Positions 1 to 7,828 of a stretch of 64,000 bases of DNA are shown here, one piece after another. The position numbers and the translations under genes were made by a program. The stretch is from Hasllibacter sp963833115 (GTDB taxonomy: Bacteria; Pseudomonadota; Alphaproteobacteria; Rhodobacterales; Rhodobacteraceae): assembly GCA_963833115.1 (NCBI GenBank), contig CAWHWS010000001.1, positions 189,968-253,967 on the forward strand, given 5' to 3'. The first letter of the stretch is position 1, and each line of letters opens with the position of its first letter. The notes under the pieces are model-generated. The model searched no databases. It saw nothing but the letters and a program-made list of their open reading frames with translations, and was not told the DNA's origin.

Positions 1-1
1 C

Positions 2-724
<723 letters not shown>

Positions 725-743
725 GCCTCCCGGAACGACGGGT

Positions 744-768
744 CCCGGGCGGTCCTCCCCCGCCCGGG
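744..768. terminator. Intrinsic-terminator-like hairpin after amt
   Basis: A perfect 9-bp stem (CCCGGGCGG at 744-752 with CCGCCCGGG at 760-768) and a 7-nt loop lie 20 bp after the amt stop. There is no long T-run. A second, weaker hairpin (GGGGC/GCCCC, 802-819) faces the convergent aminotransferase gene, so the gap probably ends transcription from both sides. Confidence 0.55.
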
Positions 769-833
769 GCCTTCACTGGCCCTCGGTCCGCCTGCGGATC
801 GGGGGCTTTTCTTCGCCCCGGTCCCGGCCGTCC

Positions 834-2027
834 TCAGAGGATGGCGGCGATGGCGTCCGCCAGGACGGGCACGGTGCGGGCGTTGAGGCCGGCGACGTTG
901 ATGCGGCTGTCGGCGGTCATGTAGATGCCGTGATCCTCGCGCAGTCGGACGGTCTGCGCCTCGGTGAGGCCGAGGCGCGAGAACATCCCGCGGTGATGGG
1001 CGACGGCGTCGAACCGGTCCGAGTTGGTGCGCTCGCGCAAGGCCCTGGCCAGCGCGTCGCGCAGGGAGAGGAGGTGGCCGCGCACCTCCTCGAGCTCGGC
1101 CTCCCAGTCGGCGCGCAGCGCGTCGTCGCCCAGGATCGTCTGGACCACGCGGGCGCCGTGATCGGGCGGGAAGCTGTAGTTGAGGCGGTTCAGCGCGGCC
1201 ATCGTGCCCTGGGCGGCGCCGGCATGGCCGGAGAGGACGAGGAGCGCGCCGGTGCGCTCGCGGTAGAGGCCGAAGTTCTTGGAGCAGGAGGCCGCGATCA
1301 TCGCCTCCGGCAGGCGGGCGGCGAGCATCCGCGTGGGCGCGGCGTCGGCCTCGAGCCCGTCGCCGAAGCCCTGATAGGCGAGGTCCACGAGGACGGCGGC
1401 GCCGGCGGCCTCGGCGGCCCCGGCGATGCGCTCCCAGAGGGCGGCGTCCGGGTTGGCGCCGGTCGGGTTGTGGCAGCAGCCGTGCAGGACGATCAGGTCC
1501 GAGGCGCGGGCGCCCGCGAGGTCGGCGAGGAGGCCGGACGCGTCGACGCCGCCGGTGGCCGCGTCGAAATAGCGGTAGGTCACGACCTCGAGGCCCATGT
1601 GGCGGGCGATCGCGGTGTGGTTGGGCCAGGTGGGCGCCGGCAGGAACACGCGCGGGGCGGTGCCCGAGGCGCGCCCGGCGGTCATCGCGAGCTCCATCCC
1701 CTTGTGCACGGCGCCGGTGCCGCCGGGCGTGGCGATGGCGGCGGTGCGCTCGGCCGAGGCGGCGGCGAGGTCCGGGCCCAGGATCATGGCGGCCATGGCG
1801 CCGGTGAAGGCGGGATCGCCGGCGAGGCCGGTGTACACCTTGGTGTCCTGCTCCTCCCAGATGCGCCTCTCGGCGGCCTTGACGGCGCGCATGACGGGGG
1901 TCCGGCCGCCTTCGTCCTTGTAGACGCCGACGCCGAGGTCGATCTTCGCCTCCCGGGCGTCGGCGCGGTAGAGGCGCGCGACTTCCAGGATCGCGTCGGG
2001 GGCGGGCTGGGTCAGGGTCTCGAACAT
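834..2027 (-). CDS. Class I aspartate/aromatic aminotransferase
   Basis: PLP-dependent aminotransferase of the AspC/TyrB subgroup, moving amino groups between aspartate or aromatic amino acids and 2-oxoglutarate in the cytoplasm. At 397 residues it has normal length. The N-terminal LGVGVYKDEGG block, HGCCHNPTGAN, DLAYQGFG and the PLP-lysine motif SCSKNFGLYRERTG (Lys about residue 250) are all present, as is the C-terminal RINVAGLN. The start is the ATG giving MFETLTQP; the open frame continues upstream but into the sulfurtransferase gene. It lies 20 bp after the sulfurtransferase stop, so the two are probably co-transcribed. Aspartate versus aromatic preference cannot be decided from motifs. 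Confidence 0.92.
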   Translation of the reverse strand: MFETLTQPAPDAILEVARLYRADAREAKIDLGVGVYKDEGGRTPVMRAVKAAERRIWEEQDTKVYTGLAGDPAFTGAMAAMILGPDLAAASAERTAAIATPGGTGAVHKGMELAMTAGRASGTAPRVFLPAPTWPNHTAIARHMGLEVVTYRYFDAATGGVDASGLLADLAGARASDLIVLHGCCHNPTGANPDAALWERIAGAAEAAGAAVLVDLAYQGFGDGLEADAAPTRMLAARLPEAMIAASCSKNFGLYRERTGALLVLSGHAGAAQGTMAALNRLNYSFPPDHGARVVQTILGDDALRADWEAELEEVRGHLLSLRDALARALRERTNSDRFDAVAHHRGMFSRLGLTEAQTVRLREDHGIYMTADSRINVAGLNARTVPVLADAIAAIL

Positions 2028-2047
2028 CGGGGTCTCCGGGGCGGGGG

Positions 2048-2902
2048 TCAGGCGGGGCCGGTGGCGAGGGGGCGCGCGGCGTCCGCGCCCCATTCGGACC
2101 AGGAGCCGTCGTAGAGCGCGCCGTCCGGGGCGCCGATCCGGGCGAGCGCGAGGGTGAGGACGGCGGCGGTGACGCCGCTGCCGCAGGTGGTGATCGCGGG
2201 GCGGGACGGGTCCACGCCGGCCGCCTCGAAGGCGGCGCGCAGCTCGGGCTCGGGGCGCATCGTGCCGTCCTCGTTCAGCAGGGAGCCGAAGGGGACGTTG
2301 CGCGCGCCGGGCATGTGGCCGGCGCGCAGGCCGGCGCGGGGCTCGGGGGCGGCGCCCTCGAACCGGGCCGCGGCGCGGGCGTCGACGACCTGGGGGCCGC
2401 GCTCCTCGAGGGCGCGGGCGACGCGGTCCGCGTCCGCGACCAGGGCGCCGTGGCGCCGCGCGGTCAGGTGGCGCGCATCGACGGTGGGGGGCGCGTCGTC
2501 GACGGGGCGGCCCTCGGCGCGCCATCTGGGCAGGCCGCCGTCGAGCACGGCGACGCTAGCGATGCCCATCAGGCGGAACAGCCACCAGACGCGGGCGGCG
2601 CTCATCAGGCCGTGGGCGTCGTAGACGACGACCTGGTCGCCGTCGCCGATGCCGAGGGCGCCCATCCGCTCGGCGAAGGCGTCCGGCGCGGGGGCCATGT
2701 GGGGCAGGGGGTCGGCGGCGTCCGAGAGCGCGTCGATGTCGAAGAAGCGCGCGCCGGGGATGTGGGCGGCGGCGTGCTCGGCGGCGGCGTCGCGGCCCGC
2801 GTCCGGCATGTGCCACGTGCCGTCGAGAACGCGCAGGTCCGGCGCGCCGAGGCGCTCGGCCAGCCAGCCGGCGCTCACGAGGGTGCGGGGATCGTCGCGC
2901 AT
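2048..2902 (-). CDS. sseA: 3-mercaptopyruvate/thiosulfate sulfurtransferase
   Basis: Two-domain rhodanese-type enzyme of 284 residues that transfers sulfur from 3-mercaptopyruvate (or thiosulfate) to an acceptor. The N-terminal inactive rhodanese domain begins LVSAGWLAERLG and contains VVVYDAHGLMSAARVWW. The C-terminal domain carries the active-site loop TTCGSGVTA with the catalytic Cys at about residue 240; CGSGVT is the mercaptopyruvate-type signature, unlike the CRxGx[RT] loop of thiosulfate sulfurtransferases. The chosen ATG (MRDDPRTLV) matches family starts. It is the middle gene of a minus-strand run smpB, sseA, aminotransferase, and the pairing with an aminotransferase fits cysteine transamination to mercaptopyruvate. 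Confidence 0.92.
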   Translation of the reverse strand: MRDDPRTLVSAGWLAERLGAPDLRVLDGTWHMPDAGRDAAAEHAAAHIPGARFFDIDALSDAADPLPHMAPAPDAFAERMGALGIGDGDQVVVYDAHGLMSAARVWWLFRLMGIASVAVLDGGLPRWRAEGRPVDDAPPTVDARHLTARRHGALVADADRVARALEERGPQVVDARAAARFEGAAPEPRAGLRAGHMPGARNVPFGSLLNEDGTMRPEPELRAAFEAAGVDPSRPAITTCGSGVTAAVLTLALARIGAPDGALYDGSWSEWGADAARPLATGPA

Positions 2903-2960
2903 GGCCTGGGCCTCCTCGCCCGGGGGGTGTTTCGCGTGCGAAACGTCGCCGGGCAAGGAC

Positions 2961-3431
2961 TTAGTGCTCGCGCAGGAGGCGGGCCTTCTGGCGCTGCCAG
3001 TCGCGCTTGGCCTCGACCTGGCGCTTGTCGGAGCCGGTCTTGCCCTTGGCGACGCCGATCTTGAGCTTCGCGACGCCGCGGCCGTTGAAGTACATCGACA
3101 GGGGGATGAGGGTCATGCCCTGGCGCTGCGTGGCCTTCCAGAGGTCGGCGAGCTGCTTGCGGCTCACGAGGAGCTTGCGGCGGCGCTTCTCGTCGTGGCC
3201 GAAGGTCTTGGCCTGGGCGTAGGGGGCTATGTAGCTGTTCACGAGCCATAATTCGCCGTCCTCGACGGCGGCGTAGCTCTCCGCGATCTGGGTGCCGCCG
3301 GCGCGGAGCGACTTCACCTCCGAGCCTTCGAGGACGATGCCGCACTCGATGTCGTCGTCGATGGCGTAGTCGTAGCGCGCGCGCCGGTTCTCGGCGATCT
3401 GCTTGGAGTTGGATTTCGCCGGGGCCGCCAT
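2961..3431 (-). CDS. smpB: SsrA-binding protein SmpB
   Basis: RNA-binding partner of tmRNA in trans-translation, which rescues ribosomes stalled on broken mRNAs. The 156-residue length is normal. Visible are AENRRARYDYAIDDDIECG, the SEVKSLRAG core, LVNSYIAPY and the basic C-terminal tail after LKIGVAKGK, which enters the empty mRNA channel. The start giving MAAPAKSNSKQIAENRRA was chosen; the longer open frame upstream is repeat-derived. In many alphaproteobacteria smpB sits beside dapA; here dapA lies 4 kb away. No ssrA (tmRNA) gene was seen in the window. Confidence 0.95.
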   Translation of the reverse strand: MAAPAKSNSKQIAENRRARYDYAIDDDIECGIVLEGSEVKSLRAGGTQIAESYAAVEDGELWLVNSYIAPYAQAKTFGHDEKRRRKLLVSRKQLADLWKATQRQGMTLIPLSMYFNGRGVAKLKIGVAKGKTGSDKRQVEAKRDWQRQKARLLREH

Positions 3432-3470
3432 GGCGCGCCAGATAGGCCCCGCGGGGGCGATGCGCAACGG

Positions 3471-3513
3471 ATGCACGGGCATGCACCGGGCATGCACGGG
3501 CCATGCACGGGCC
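3471..3513. repeat. Four tandem 10-11-bp repeats between smpB and ktrA
   Basis: The units are ATGCACGGGC (3471), ATGCACCGGGC (3481), ATGCACGGGCC (3492) and ATGCACGGGCC (3503), followed by a decayed ATGCGC copy. They fill the space between two divergent genes, so they could affect either promoter. The spacing of about one helical turn is what stacked binding sites would show, but replication slippage explains it equally well. Confidence 0.85.
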
Positions 3514-3559
3514 ATGCGCATGGACCGGCCGCCATGGGCGCCGGGGGCGCAACGAGCGC

Positions 3560-3587
3560 TTGGAGCGGCGGCGGCGCGCGCTATGAT
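3560..3587 (+). promoter_or_regulatory. Sigma-70-like promoter for ktrA
   Basis: TTGGAG (3560-3565), 16-nt spacer, TATGAT (3582-3587). The -10 box matches consensus at five of six positions, which is striking in this GC-rich setting. The predicted start lies about 25 nt before the ktrA start codon, leaving room for its GGGAGGAG ribosome binding site. Confidence 0.55.
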
Positions 3588-3618
3588 CGGCAGCCGTGCC
3601 CCGCGGGAGGAGACCGCC

Positions 3619-4281
3619 ATGCCCAAGACCTCCCGCAGCTACGCCGTGATCGGCATGGGCACGTTCGGGCGGGCCATCGCGCTCGACCTCGCGCGGTTCG
3701 GCAACCACGTGATCGGCATCGACCTCAGCGAGGCGGCGATCGCGGCGGTGGCGGACGACCTGCCCGAGGCGGTGATCCTCGACGCGCGCTCCGAGGACGC
3801 GCTGCGCGACGCGGGCGTGGGCGAGTGCGACGTGGCGGTGGTGGCGAACGCCAGCGACCTCGAATCGAGCGTGATGGCGGCGATCAACCTGCGCATGATC
3901 GGGGTCGGCACGGTCTGGGCCAAGGCGACGACGCGCACGCATCACCGCATCCTCTCCAAGCTCGGCGTCGACCGGATCGTGAACCCCGAGGACGAGATGG
4001 CGCATCACCTCAGCCAGGTGCTGCACAACCCCCTGGTGCGCGACTACCTCAGCCTGGGGAACGGCTACTCGGTGGTCAACTTCACCGCGCCGCGGAGCCT
4101 CCAGGGCAAGTCGCTGGACGCGCTGCGCCTGCACGAGAAGCACGCCGTGCGCTGCATCGGGGTGATGCGCGGGACCGAGTTCGTGGGCGCCGACGCCATG
4201 CCCTGCACCATCGCGGCCGACGACCGGCTCCTGCTGCTGGGCAAGCGCGGCGAGCTGCGCGCCTTCGCCGGGAGGCTGTGA
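3619..4281 (+). CDS. ktrA: Potassium uptake regulatory subunit KtrA (TrkA-N/RCK)
   Basis: Cytoplasmic nucleotide-binding subunit that gates the KtrB potassium channel. At 220 residues it is the single-RCK KtrA type and not the doubled TrkA type. The Rossmann fold starts AVIGMGTFGRAIALDLARFG, with the acidic end of strand 2 at GIDLS; the TrkA-C domain follows around residues 135-215 (NYSVVNFTAPRSLQGKSL, DRLLLLGKRGEL). The ATG at 3619 is preceded by GGGAGGAG. Two bases separate its stop from the ktrB start codon, so the two are translationally coupled. Confidence 0.9.
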   Translation: MPKTSRSYAVIGMGTFGRAIALDLARFGNHVIGIDLSEAAIAAVADDLPEAVILDARSEDALRDAGVGECDVAVVANASDLESSVMAAINLRMIGVGTVWAKATTRTHHRILSKLGVDRIVNPEDEMAHHLSQVLHNPLVRDYLSLGNGYSVVNFTAPRSLQGKSLDALRLHEKHAVRCIGVMRGTEFVGADAMPCTIAADDRLLLLGKRGELRAFAGRL

Positions 4282-4282
4282 G

Positions 4283-5665
4283 CTGAACCCGCTGCGGGGC
4301 CTGACGGGCGGGCGCCTGACGCGCGGGCGGCGCCGCCTGGGCGGGCTGCCGCCGCCGGCGATGCTGGCCGCGCTCTACGCCGCGTTCATCGCGCTGGGCG
4401 CGGTGCTGCTGCGCCTGCCGGTGGCGCATAACGGCGGGGTCGGCTGGAGCGAGGCGCTCTTCACCTCGGTCTCGGCGGTGACGGTCACGGGGCTCGTGGT
4501 GGTGGACACCGGCAGCGCCTACACCCTCTTCGGGCAGGCGGTGATCGCGGCCCTGATCCAGCTCGGCGGCCTGGGGCTGATGGTGTTCGCGGTGCTGGTC
4601 CTGTCGGTCGTCGGGATCGACATGGGGCGCCCGAGCCGCGCGATCCTCAAGGAGGAGCTCAACCAGTCGCGCTCGGGGCTCGCCTACCGGCTGGGCGGGC
4701 TGTCGGGGATCGCGCGGCTGGTGGTCGTGGTGGCGCTGGCCTGCGAGGCGATGGGGATCGCGGTGCTGGCGATCGTCTTCGTGCCGGAGTTCGGCTGGGC
4801 CGGCGGGCTCTGGCAGGCGACGTTCCACACGGTCAGCGCGTTCAACAACGCGGGCTTCGCGCTGTTCCCCGATTCGCTCTCCGGCTACGTGGACGACTGG
4901 CGCGTGAACGTGTTCGTGCCGGGCATGTTCATCCTGGGCGGGCTCGGGTTCGTGGTGATCGGGGACGTCGTCGCCTGCCGGGGGCGGTGGCGGCCGATGG
5001 CGCTGCACACCAAGTTGATGCTGGCGGGGACGGGGATCGCGATCGCGGTGTCCTGGATCGTGGTCGCCGCCCTCGAATGGGGCAATCCGGGCACGCTGGG
5101 GCCGCTCTCCCCGGCCGGCAAGATCTGGGGGTCCTGGTTCCAGGCGGTGACGCCGCGCACGGCCGGGTTCAACACGATCGACACGGGCGCGATGGAGCCG
5201 GCGACGGCGCTCTTCACGATGGTGCTGATGGTGATCGGGGGCGGGCCGACCTCGACCGCGGGGGGAATCAAGCTGACGACGTTCATCGTCGCGATCCTGG
5301 GCGCGGTGGCCTTCTTCCGCCGGCGCGACCGCCTCAACGCGTTCGGGCGCTCGCTCGGCGCGGAGGAGGTGATGAAGGTGATGGCCCTCATCACGATCTC
5401 TACCGGGCTCATCGTCGGGGCGCTCTTCGTGCTGTCGGTCGACTGGGAGGGGGAGTTCCTGCACCTCCTCTTCGAGGTGACGAGCGCGTTCGGCACCGTC
5501 GGCCTGTCGATGGGCGGCACCGGCGAGCTCAGCCCGCTGGGCCGGGTCGTCATCATGATCGTGATGTTCCTCGGCCGGGTCGGGCCCCTGACGCTGGGCT
5601 TCTTCCTGGCGGTGCGGGCGGCGCCGCGGGTGCGCTACCCGGCGGGGCAGGTCTACCTCGGCTGA
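4283..5665 (+). CDS. ktrB: Potassium channel subunit KtrB (TrkH family), CTG start
   Basis: Membrane subunit of the Ktr K+ uptake system with four M1-P-M2 repeats; selectivity-filter-like loops include TVTGLVVVDTG, SAFNNAGFAL, TPRTAGFNTID and SAFGTVGLSMGG. The first ATG (4361) would remove the N-terminus. A CTG at 4283 gives LNPLRGLTGGRLTRGRR, like KtrB N-termini, and sits 7 nt after GGAGG (4271-4275) inside the ktrA stop region, so CTG is the likely start and yields 460 residues. The last 13 bp overlap the convergent LysR gene. The function call is firm; the start is inferred. Confidence 0.88.
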   Translation: MNPLRGLTGGRLTRGRRRLGGLPPPAMLAALYAAFIALGAVLLRLPVAHNGGVGWSEALFTSVSAVTVTGLVVVDTGSAYTLFGQAVIAALIQLGGLGLMVFAVLVLSVVGIDMGRPSRAILKEELNQSRSGLAYRLGGLSGIARLVVVVALACEAMGIAVLAIVFVPEFGWAGGLWQATFHTVSAFNNAGFALFPDSLSGYVDDWRVNVFVPGMFILGGLGFVVIGDVVACRGRWRPMALHTKLMLAGTGIAIAVSWIVVAALEWGNPGTLGPLSPAGKIWGSWFQAVTPRTAGFNTIDTGAMEPATALFTMVLMVIGGGPTSTAGGIKLTTFIVAILGAVAFFRRRDRLNAFGRSLGAEEVMKVMALITISTGLIVGALFVLSVDWEGEFLHLLFEVTSAFGTVGLSMGGTGELSPLGRVVIMIVMFLGRVGPLTLGFFLAVRAAPRVRYPAGQVYLG

Positions 5666-6534
5666 GGCCCCTGCGGGGCGGCCGCCTCCGCGCGCACCCA
5701 GTCGGCGAACGGGTCGCGGCCGGGCGCTCCGGGACCGGGGGCGGTGACGAGGAAGTAGCCGCGCCCGGGCTCGGTGAAGGCGCGCAGCTCCACCAGGGCG
5801 CCGGAGGCGAGGTGCGAGTCGACGTTGGCGCGCGTCTGCGCGGAGAGGCCGTGCCCGGCGCGGACCGCCGCGAGCGTCAGGGCGTTCGTGTCCTGCATCA
5901 CCATGCGGGTGTCCGGCCCGACGAGGCGGTGGCCCGCCGCCCAGGCGCGCAGCTCGTCCGAATAGGGCTGGAAGAACCAGGTCGCGGCGTGCAGGTCCGG
6001 GTCGGTCCGGGCGAGGGCGGGCGCGGCCACGACGACGAAGTCGGCCGGCATCAGGAGCTCGACGTCCAGATCCGGCCAGTCGCCCATGCCGTAGCGGATG
6101 GCGATGTCCGCCTCGCCATGGGCGATGTCCGCGAGGGCGCCCGAGGCGCGCAGCGCGATCTCGACCCCCGGATGCGCGGCCCAGAAGCGGCCCAGGCGCG
6201 GCATCAGCCAGTTCTCCGCGAAGGTCGGGGTGACGGCGATGGTGAGGGGCCGGCCGGCGACGCGGGCGCGCAGGGCGGCGGCGCCGTCGGCGATGCGGCC
6301 GAAGCCCTCGGCGAGCGCGCGGGCCAGGGCCTCCCCCTCGGGCGTGGGGGCGACGCCGCGGGGGCCGCGGACCAGGAGGGCGGCGCCGAACTCCCGCTCC
6401 AGGGCGCGGACGTGCTGCGAGATGGCGGCGTGGGTGACGTTCAGCTCCGCGCCGGCGCCGGCGAGGGAGCCGGAGCGGGCGGCGGCCTCGAAGGCGCGCA
6501 GCGCGGCGAGGGAGGGGACGGCCTTCCAGTCCAT
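5653..6534 (-). CDS. LysR-family regulator, GcvA-like
   Basis: A 293-residue LysR-type transcription factor. The N-terminal winged HTH reads LAALRAFEAAARSGSLAGAG then ELNVTHAAISQHVRALE, which is the GcvA/AmpR subgroup pattern; the effector domain (from about residue 90, RPLTIAVTPTFAENWLMPRL) has the periplasmic-binding-protein fold. GcvA-like members in this group often control amino-acid or beta-lactamase genes, but no such target is adjacent. It diverges from a small ORF at 6630, the most likely neighbour under its control because LysR proteins usually regulate a divergent gene. Target and ligand are unknown. Confidence 0.88.
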   Translation of the reverse strand: MDWKAVPSLAALRAFEAAARSGSLAGAGAELNVTHAAISQHVRALEREFGAALLVRGPRGVAPTPEGEALARALAEGFGRIADGAAALRARVAGRPLTIAVTPTFAENWLMPRLGRFWAAHPGVEIALRASGALADIAHGEADIAIRYGMGDWPDLDVELLMPADFVVVAAPALARTDPDLHAATWFFQPYSDELRAWAAGHRLVGPDTRMVMQDTNALTLAAVRAGHGLSAQTRANVDSHLASGALVELRAFTEPGRGYFLVTAPGPGAPGRDPFADWVRAEAAAPQGPQPR

Positions 6535-6629
6535 GGACGATAGCTCGGCTTACGGCGGGCGTTTCTTCCTAGCTCGCCCGGGGCCGCGCGGGAAGGTAAT
6601 CCGGCGGCATGGACGAAAGGAGGCTCGAC

Positions 6630-6809
6630 ATGCTGACCATCCTCAACGGGGCGCTGCGGGCGGCCCTGATGCAGGGCCCGGCGCCGAGGCGGCCCTGGGA
6701 CCCGCCGGCGCCGATGCGCGAGCGGCCGGGTCCGCTGCCGCGGCGGGAGGCGGACCGCAAGCGCCGCCTGATGGCGATCATGGAGCTGGGCGGGCGGCCG
6801 CCGGTCTAG
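6630..6809 (+). CDS. Small hypothetical protein, Pro/Arg-rich (59 aa)
   Basis: Not recognised. The strong ribosome binding site AAAGGAGG (6616-6623) sits 6 nt before the ATG at 6630, arguing for real translation; an in-frame ATG at 6609 lies upstream of that site and was not chosen. The product begins MLTILNGALRAALMQ (possibly an amphipathic helix), then a Pro/Arg-rich centre (PRRPWDPPAPMRERPGP) and a basic C-terminal helix (READRKRRLMAIMELGG). It diverges from the LysR gene and overlaps the dapA stop by 4 bp tail to tail. No cysteines or clear membrane segment. Function unknown. Confidence 0.6.
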   Translation: MLTILNGALRAALMQGPAPRRPWDPPAPMRERPGPLPRREADRKRRLMAIMELGGRPPV

Positions 6810-7690
6810 GTCAGGCCCAGAGCGTCCATCGCCGCGTCGATGGCGGCGGCGGTGGGCGCGCTCACGAGCTGCAGCGGGAGGCGGACCTCCGGGCCGCAGC
6901 GGCCGAGGCGCGAGAGGGCGTGCTTGGCGCCGGCGAGCCCGGGCTCGAGGAAGAGGGCCGCGTGGAGCGGCATCAGCCGGTCCTGGAGGGCGAGCGCGTC
7001 GGCCCAGCGCCCCTCCAGGGTGGCGGCCTGGAAGTCGGCGCACAGGCGCGGGGCGACGTTGGCGGTGACCGAGATGCAGCCCGTGCCGCCATGGGCGTTG
7101 AAGCCGAGGGCGGAGGCGTCCTCCCCGGAGAGCTGGACGAAGCCGGGCCCGCACAGCGCGCGCTGGCGCGAGACGCGCACGACGTCGCCGGTCGCGTCCT
7201 TGACGCCGGCGATGCGGGGATGGGCCGAGAGGGTGGCCATCGTCTCGGGCGACATGTCGACGGCGGAGCGGGCGGGGATGTTGTAGATGATCAGCGGCAG
7301 GTCGGCGGCGTCCGCGACGGCGGTGAAATGCGCGATCATCCCCGCCTGGGTGGGGCGGTTGTAATAGGGCGTGACGACGAGGGTGGCGTCGGCGCCGGCC
7401 TCCGCCGCGTGGCGCACGAAGCGGCAGGCCTCGGCGGTGTTGTTGGAGCCGGCGCCGGCGATGACGGGGACGCGGCCGCGCGCGGCCTCCACCACGGCGG
7501 TGACGACGCGCTCGTGCTCGTCATGGGTGAGGGTCGGGCTCTCGCCGGTGGTGCCGACGGGCACGAGGCCGGAGGAGCCCTCCGCGACGTGCCAGTCGAC
7601 CAGGGCGGCGAGGGCGTCCCAGTCCACGGCGCCGCCGCGCATCGGGGTGACGAGGGCTGGCATGGAGGCGCGCAGGGGCTTGGCGGGCAT
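6806..7690 (-). CDS. dapA: 4-hydroxy-tetrahydrodipicolinate synthase
   Basis: Condenses pyruvate with aspartate semialdehyde in the lysine/diaminopimelate pathway, feeding peptidoglycan. The 294-residue TIM-barrel shows VGTTGESPTL, PYYNRPTQAGM, IIYNIPARS (active-site Tyr) and AGVKDATGD with the Schiff-base lysine at about residue 164. The ATG giving MPAKPLRASMPALVTPM was preferred to more distal in-frame starts because family members begin close to ALVTPM. It diverges from the lytic transglycosylase gene, so two murein-related genes share one intergenic region. Confidence 0.95.
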   Translation of the reverse strand: MPAKPLRASMPALVTPMRGGAVDWDALAALVDWHVAEGSSGLVPVGTTGESPTLTHDEHERVVTAVVEAARGRVPVIAGAGSNNTAEACRFVRHAAEAGADATLVVTPYYNRPTQAGMIAHFTAVADAADLPLIIYNIPARSAVDMSPETMATLSAHPRIAGVKDATGDVVRVSRQRALCGPGFVQLSGEDASALGFNAHGGTGCISVTANVAPRLCADFQAATLEGRWADALALQDRLMPLHAALFLEPGLAGAKHALSRLGRCGPEVRLPLQLVSAPTAAAIDAAMDALGLT

Positions 7691-7828
7691 GGCGGGCTCC
7701 GGGCGGCGGATCACGCCGTCGTGCGGCGCAGGGGGGCGATAGACGGAGCGCGACGGGTTGCCAATCCCGGCGGGGCGCGTGCCATGTTCCGGCCACATTC
7801 GGCGGGGATGCTGCGGGTGGAGGATGCG

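Noticed and set aside
3403..3618. N-terminal extension of KtrA and SmpB across the tandem repeats.
   Set aside because: The extended frames translate the repeats into His/Gly/Ala-rich sequence unlike either family; both genes have better starts with proper context.
3432..3618. A possible tmRNA (ssrA) next to smpB.
   Set aside because: No Ala-tRNA-like ends or tag-coding region seen.
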